DNA of 64,000 bases, taken from NCBI GenBank assembly GCA_002297045.1, contig DBJE01000013.1, positions 62,001 through 126,000 on the forward strand. Reading direction: 5' to 3'. This DNA is from Caryophanales bacterium UBA784. Its GTDB lineage: Bacteria > Bacillota_I > Bacilli_A > RFN20 > CAG-288. Below are positions 60,587 to 64,000 of the stretch, in pieces. Every line of letters starts with the position of its first letter. Position 1 is the stretch's first letter. A program made the translations under genes and the position numbers. Under the pieces are notes generated by a model. The model saw nothing but the letters and a program-made list of their open reading frames with translations, was not told the DNA's origin and made no database searches.

Positions 60587-63500
60587 ATGTTTGAACTGAA
60601 CAAACTTCATTCGATCAAGATTGGACTCGCCAGCCCCGAGCAGATTAAGGGCTGGTCGGGAATCCAAAAGCCCGGCGATGACAAGAGCAAGTACGAAGTC
60701 ACCAAGTACGAAACCATCAACTACCGTTCTCTTAAGCCGGAGCCGCAGGGACTCTTTGCCGAAGAAATCTTCGGTCCTGTCAAGGACTATCAGTGTCGTT
60801 GCGGCAAGTACAAAAAAGCCTCCTACGCCGGTAAGATCTGCGAAAAATGCGGCGTCGAAGTCACCGTCAAGGCCGTCCGCCGTGAGCGGATGGGTTATAT
60901 CAGTCTTGCCGTTCCCTGCGCACATAGTTGGTATGTCAAAGGAACTCCCTCTAAGATGGGTCTTGTCCTTGGCATCCCTCCTAAGCAGCTTGAGGAAGTC
61001 ATTTACTTCGTTTCCCGTATTGTCATCAATCCTGGTATTTCCAAGATTCTGACTTCCCGCAGGGTCCTTGATGAATCCACTGCCCGTAAGATCTTCCCTG
61101 ATGTCATCCGGGAGGAAATCATCGGTGCCGGTCTTGTCAAGGATGGCGATCCTGCCTATGTTGATGCCAACCAGTACATCCACGTCAGGAATGATCTGCG
61201 CCAGCCTTTTGATTTCATCACTGTTGCCCGTTTTATCACCCGCTATCTTAACTGTGAATTTGGAACCGGTGCTGAAGCCGTCCAGAAGCTTTTGAGGAAC
61301 ATTGACCTCGATAAGGAAATCGCCAATGTCGAGGAAGAGCTCCGCGCTTCTACCGGTGAAAAGAACCAGAAGAGAATCAAGGCCATCAAGCGTCTTGACG
61401 TCCTTGAATCCTTTAAGAAATCCGGACTGAAACCGGAGTGGATGATTTTAACCGTTCTTCCGGTCATTCCGCCGGATCTCCGTCCTAGGACCATGCTTGA
61501 CGGAGGACGTTTTGCCCTTTCCGACAGGAACGATCTTTATCGTTCGGTCATCATCAAGAACAACCGTCTGAAAGACCAGATTAAGCAGCACGCTCCTACC
61601 GTCAGGTTAAGGAACGAAAAGCGTAGGCTTCAGGATGCCGTCGATGCTTTGATTGATAACGAACATCGGTCTAAGCCGCAGACCAATATTAACGGAAACG
61701 TCCTCCAGTCCTTAAGCACCAAGCTGAAGGGCAAACAGGGCCGCTTCCGTCAGAACCTTCTTGGTAAGCGTGTCGACTATTCCGGACGTTCCGTCATTGC
61801 CGTCGGTCCGACCCTTAACATGGATGAATGCGGTCTCCCCCGTGAGAGGGCTGTCCAGCTTTTCCGTCCTTTCATCGCCAATTATCTTAGGACCAAGTGC
61901 AAGAATCCGGTCTCTTCCCAGCGTCAGGCCGATGATCTTATCACAAAGAGAGATCCCCGTGTCTACGATGCAATCGAAGAGGTCTGCAAAAACCATCCTG
62001 TCCTTTTAAACCGTGCACCTACCCTTCACCGTCTTGGTATCCAGGCCTTTAAGCCGATTCTGATCCAAGGCAAGGCTATCCGTCTGCATCCGCTTGTCTG
62101 CCCTGGATTCAATGCCGACTTCGATGGCGACCAGATGGCCGTCCATGTTCCGCTTTCCCGTCAGGCTCAGGCCGAGGCGATGGTTTTAAGGCTTGCCAGC
62201 CGGAACATTCTTAAGCCGAGCGATGGCCAGCCTATCTGTGTCCCGTCACAGGATAGGATTTACGGAAACTATTACCTTACCCTTGAAGACGACATCAAGA
62301 GGGATGAGAGGTACTATAAGTATTATAGGAAACGCGGTCAGCAGGATGTTGCCGAAAAGTACCGCTCCTATGAACAGTATGAAGGAAAGGTCTTCTCTGA
62401 TCCTTCTACTGCCATTCTTGCCTACCAGAACCATAAGATTTCTTTGCACACCCGTATCTATGTTCCTGGAAAGAGTCTGAAGAAGGTCGGTTTCTCTGCC
62501 CGCCAGAATTCCTCCTACCTGCTTACCACGGTCGGAAAACTTATTTTCAACTCCATCTTCCCGGATGAATTCCCGTTCATCAACTTCCCGTTCAAGGACA
62601 GCGAAACTGCCGATAAGGACTACTCTTCCAACTTTGATTCCACTCCGGAAAGCTTCTTTGTCACCAGGAAGGAAGCCTATGACTTTGTCATCAAGAACGG
62701 CGGATTCAAGGAAGGCGATGATTTTGATCCGTTAAAGGAGTACTGCCATCTCCAGCCTCTCCGTTCTCCTATTGACAAGGGACGGATCAAGAAGAGGATT
62801 GCCAAGATCTTCCATCACTATCACGAAGATGCGCTTCGCACCGCCCATATCAGGGACCTGTTTAAGAACCAGGGCTTCGACTACTGCACGAAGTCCGGTC
62901 TGACTGTCTCTCTTGACGATAGGGTCCCGCTGAAAGGACGTGAAGAACTCTATAAGCAGACTCAGAAGAAGGTTGACGAGCTTGACGAAGCCTATGACGA
63001 GGGCTTCCTTACCGATTCCGAACGTCATCAGGCCGTTGTCGATACCTGGAACTTCCTGACGACCAAGAAAGGCCCGAGGAGGAAACTTCTTAAGGATCGT
63101 AGGGCTCAGTCGCCTCGTAACCCGAGGTTCAGGATGATGGAATCCGGAGCCCGCGGTTCGACGAACAACTACAGGCAGCTTATCGGTAGGAAAGGTCTTC
63201 CGCAGAAGGCTAACGGCGATGCCATCGAGGTTCCGATTACCTCCTGCTTCTCCGAAGGCTTCTCCGTCTCCGAGTACTTCTCCTCAACCCATGGTACCCG
63301 TAAGAACGGCTCCGATACCGCTTTGAAGACTGCAGACTCTGGTTATCTTACCCGTCGTCTTGTCGATGTCGCCCATTCTGTCGTCATCCGCGAAGAAGAC
63401 TGCCACTGCGATCATGGCAGGGTCGTCGAGGAAATCAAATCCGAGGATGGAACCCTTATTGCTTCCTTCTATGACCGTCTTGTCGGCCGCTTCCCGAGGC

Positions 63501-64000
63501 ATGATGTTGTCAATAAGGAGACCGGCGAAGTCATTGCTTCGAAGGACGATTGCATTGACGAGGAGAGGGCCAAGAAGATTATTGCCGCTGGATATACCTC
63601 ACTGGAAATCCGCTCCGTTCTTACCTGCGAAGCAAAGGATGGTATCTGCGTCAAGTGCTATGGCCGCAACCTTGCCACTGGTAAACTTGCCACTATCGGT
63701 GACACTGTCGGTATCATGGCTGCACAGTCTATCGGTGAACCTGGCACACAGTTGACGTTGAAGAACTTCCATAACGGCGGTATTGCCGGTCAGCAGGATA
63801 TCACGACCGGTCTTCCTCGTGTCCAGGACCTTCTTGAGGCCCGTCATCCGAAGACCAAGGACTTAGCCTTAATCACCAATATTTCCGGTGTCGTCACCAA
63901 GGTCGAGGCCGTCGGTTCCCGCTCTCAGTTCACGGTCAAGAACGACTTGGAAGAGCAGACTTATCTTTCTTATCCTGGTGCGACGAAGATTGTCGCCGAA
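60587..64000 (+). CDS. rpoC: RNA polymerase subunit beta' (partial)
   Basis: The first 1138 residues of the beta' subunit; the gene runs past the window. The N-terminal zinc finger is CRCGKYKKASYAGKICEKCG. Further landmarks are NEKRMLQDAVDAL, GRFRQNLLGKRVDYSGRSVI, PREMAVQLF, the catalytic NADFDGDQMAVH (near 62112-62147), PSQDMI and HGTRKNGSDTALKTADSGYL. Met in KRML, PREM, PSQDM and LIGMKGL is AGG, each matching a family Met. AAGGAGG precedes ATG 60587, 15 bases after the rpoB stop. Confidence 0.98.
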   Translation, partial: MFELNKLHSIKIGLASPEQIKGWSGIQKPGDDKSKYEVTKYETINYRSLKPEPQGLFAEEIFGPVKDYQCRCGKYKKASYAGKICEKCGVEVTVKAVRRERMGYISLAVPCAHSWYVKGTPSKMGLVLGIPPKQLEEVIYFVSRIVINPGISKILTSRRVLDESTARKIFPDVIREEIIGAGLVKDGDPAYVDANQYIHVRNDLRQPFDFITVARFITRYLNCEFGTGAEAVQKLLRNIDLDKEIANVEEELRASTGEKNQKRIKAIKRLDVLESFKKSGLKPEWMILTVLPVIPPDLRPRTMLDGGRFALSDRNDLYRSVIIKNNRLKDQIKQHAPTVRLRNEKRRLQDAVDALIDNEHRSKPQTNINGNVLQSLSTKLKGKQGRFRQNLLGKRVDYSGRSVIAVGPTLNMDECGLPRERAVQLFRPFIANYLRTKCKNPVSSQRQADDLITKRDPRVYDAIEEVCKNHPVLLNRAPTLHRLGIQAFKPILIQGKAIRLHPLVCPGFNADFDGDQMAVHVPLSRQAQAEAMVLRLASRNILKPSDGQPICVPSQDRIYGNYYLTLEDDIKRDERYYKYYRKRGQQDVAEKYRSYEQYEGKVFSDPSTAILAYQNHKISLHTRIYVPGKSLKKVGFSARQNSSYLLTTVGKLIFNSIFPDEFPFINFPFKDSETADKDYSSNFDSTPESFFVTRKEAYDFVIKNGGFKEGDDFDPLKEYCHLQPLRSPIDKGRIKKRIAKIFHHYHEDALRTAHIRDLFKNQGFDYCTKSGLTVSLDDRVPLKGREELYKQTQKKVDELDEAYDEGFLTDSERHQAVVDTWNFLTTKKGPRRKLLKDRRAQSPRNPRFRMMESGARGSTNNYRQLIGRKGLPQKANGDAIEVPITSCFSEGFSVSEYFSSTHGTRKNGSDTALKTADSGYLTRRLVDVAHSVVIREEDCHCDHGRVVEEIKSEDGTLIASFYDRLVGRFPRHDVVNKETGEVIASKDDCIDEERAKKIIAAGYTSLEIRSVLTCEAKDGICVKCYGRNLATGKLATIGDTVGIMAAQSIGEPGTQLTLKNFHNGGIAGQQDITTGLPRVQDLLEARHPKTKDLALITNISGVVTKVEAVGSRSQFTVKNDLEEQTYLSYPGATKIVAE

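Noticed and set aside
59477..61183. 568-codon open frame on the minus strand across rpoB and rpoC
   Set aside because: Antisense shadow of two highly conserved genes; no start signal and no family resemblance.
1..64000. CRISPR arrays, insertion sequences, prophage or attachment sites
   Set aside because: No regularly spaced repeats, transposase genes or phage genes were seen.

Overview
The window comes from a low-to-mid GC member of the Bacilli, most likely an uncultivated gut-type lineage near the Mollicutes. Three things point there: Bacillus-like gene order (rbgA-rnhB-dprA-topA-xerC; asp23-fakA-recG-plsX-rnc-ftsY-ylxM-ffh; rpsP-khpA-rimM-trmD; rplK-A-J-L-rpoB-C), Gram-positive lipoproteins, and a mycoplasma-like ABC ATPase.

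The main result is that the standard code does not hold. AGG reads as methionine. In EF-G, EF-Tu, L11, L1, L7/L12, RpoB, RpoC, TopA, XerC, FtsY, Ffh, FakA, DeoD, TrmD and the ABC ATPase, in-frame AGG falls where relatives carry Met (or Leu/Ile). Conserved Arg positions use CGT, CGC, CGG, CGA or AGA. This matches the AGG-to-Met reassignment reported for a clade of uncultivated Bacilli by Shulgina and Eddy (2021). Motifs quoted below that contain a Met encoded by AGG are marked; a standard-code translation shows a false Arg there.

Layout. 1-1.7 kb: end of fusA, then tuf. 1.75-5.2 kb: a SIR2-domain protein and two RDD-type membrane proteins. 5.2-18.7 kb: a long surface and transport operon holding a membrane protein, an ABC ATPase with a large insertion, two permeases, two solute-binding lipoproteins, a thermonuclease lipoprotein, a zinc-ribbon membrane protein and a large Ig-like/OB-fold lipoprotein. 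I read it as a possible nucleic-acid scavenging importer. 18.8-30.2 kb: tRNA-Ser, a CarD-like regulator, an XRE regulator, rbgA to xerC, a HAD phosphatase, cdaA, deoD, a NERD-like protein and a membrane protein. 30.2-35.4 kb: an accessory, partly AT-rich stretch with a secreted cysteine peptidase, a lipoprotein, an unknown protein and a mosaic DUF6273 membrane protein. 35.5-40.3 kb: guaA, a PHP phosphatase, a glycosyltransferase and a decayed AlbA_2/Schlafen-type gene. 40.4-49.3 kb: asp23 to ffh. 49.3-51.4 kb: a second, decayed cysteine-peptidase/lipoprotein locus. 51.4-54.0 kb (minus strand): trmD, rimM, khpA, rpsP, rplS. 54.3-64 kb: rplKA, rplJL, rpoB and the start of rpoC.

The core genes serve translation, secretion (SRP), transcription and phospholipid start-up. 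FakA and PlsX are present, but no fab genes lie between plsX and rnc, which suggests use of exogenous fatty acids. DeoD and the possible nucleic-acid importer both suggest purine/nucleotide salvage.
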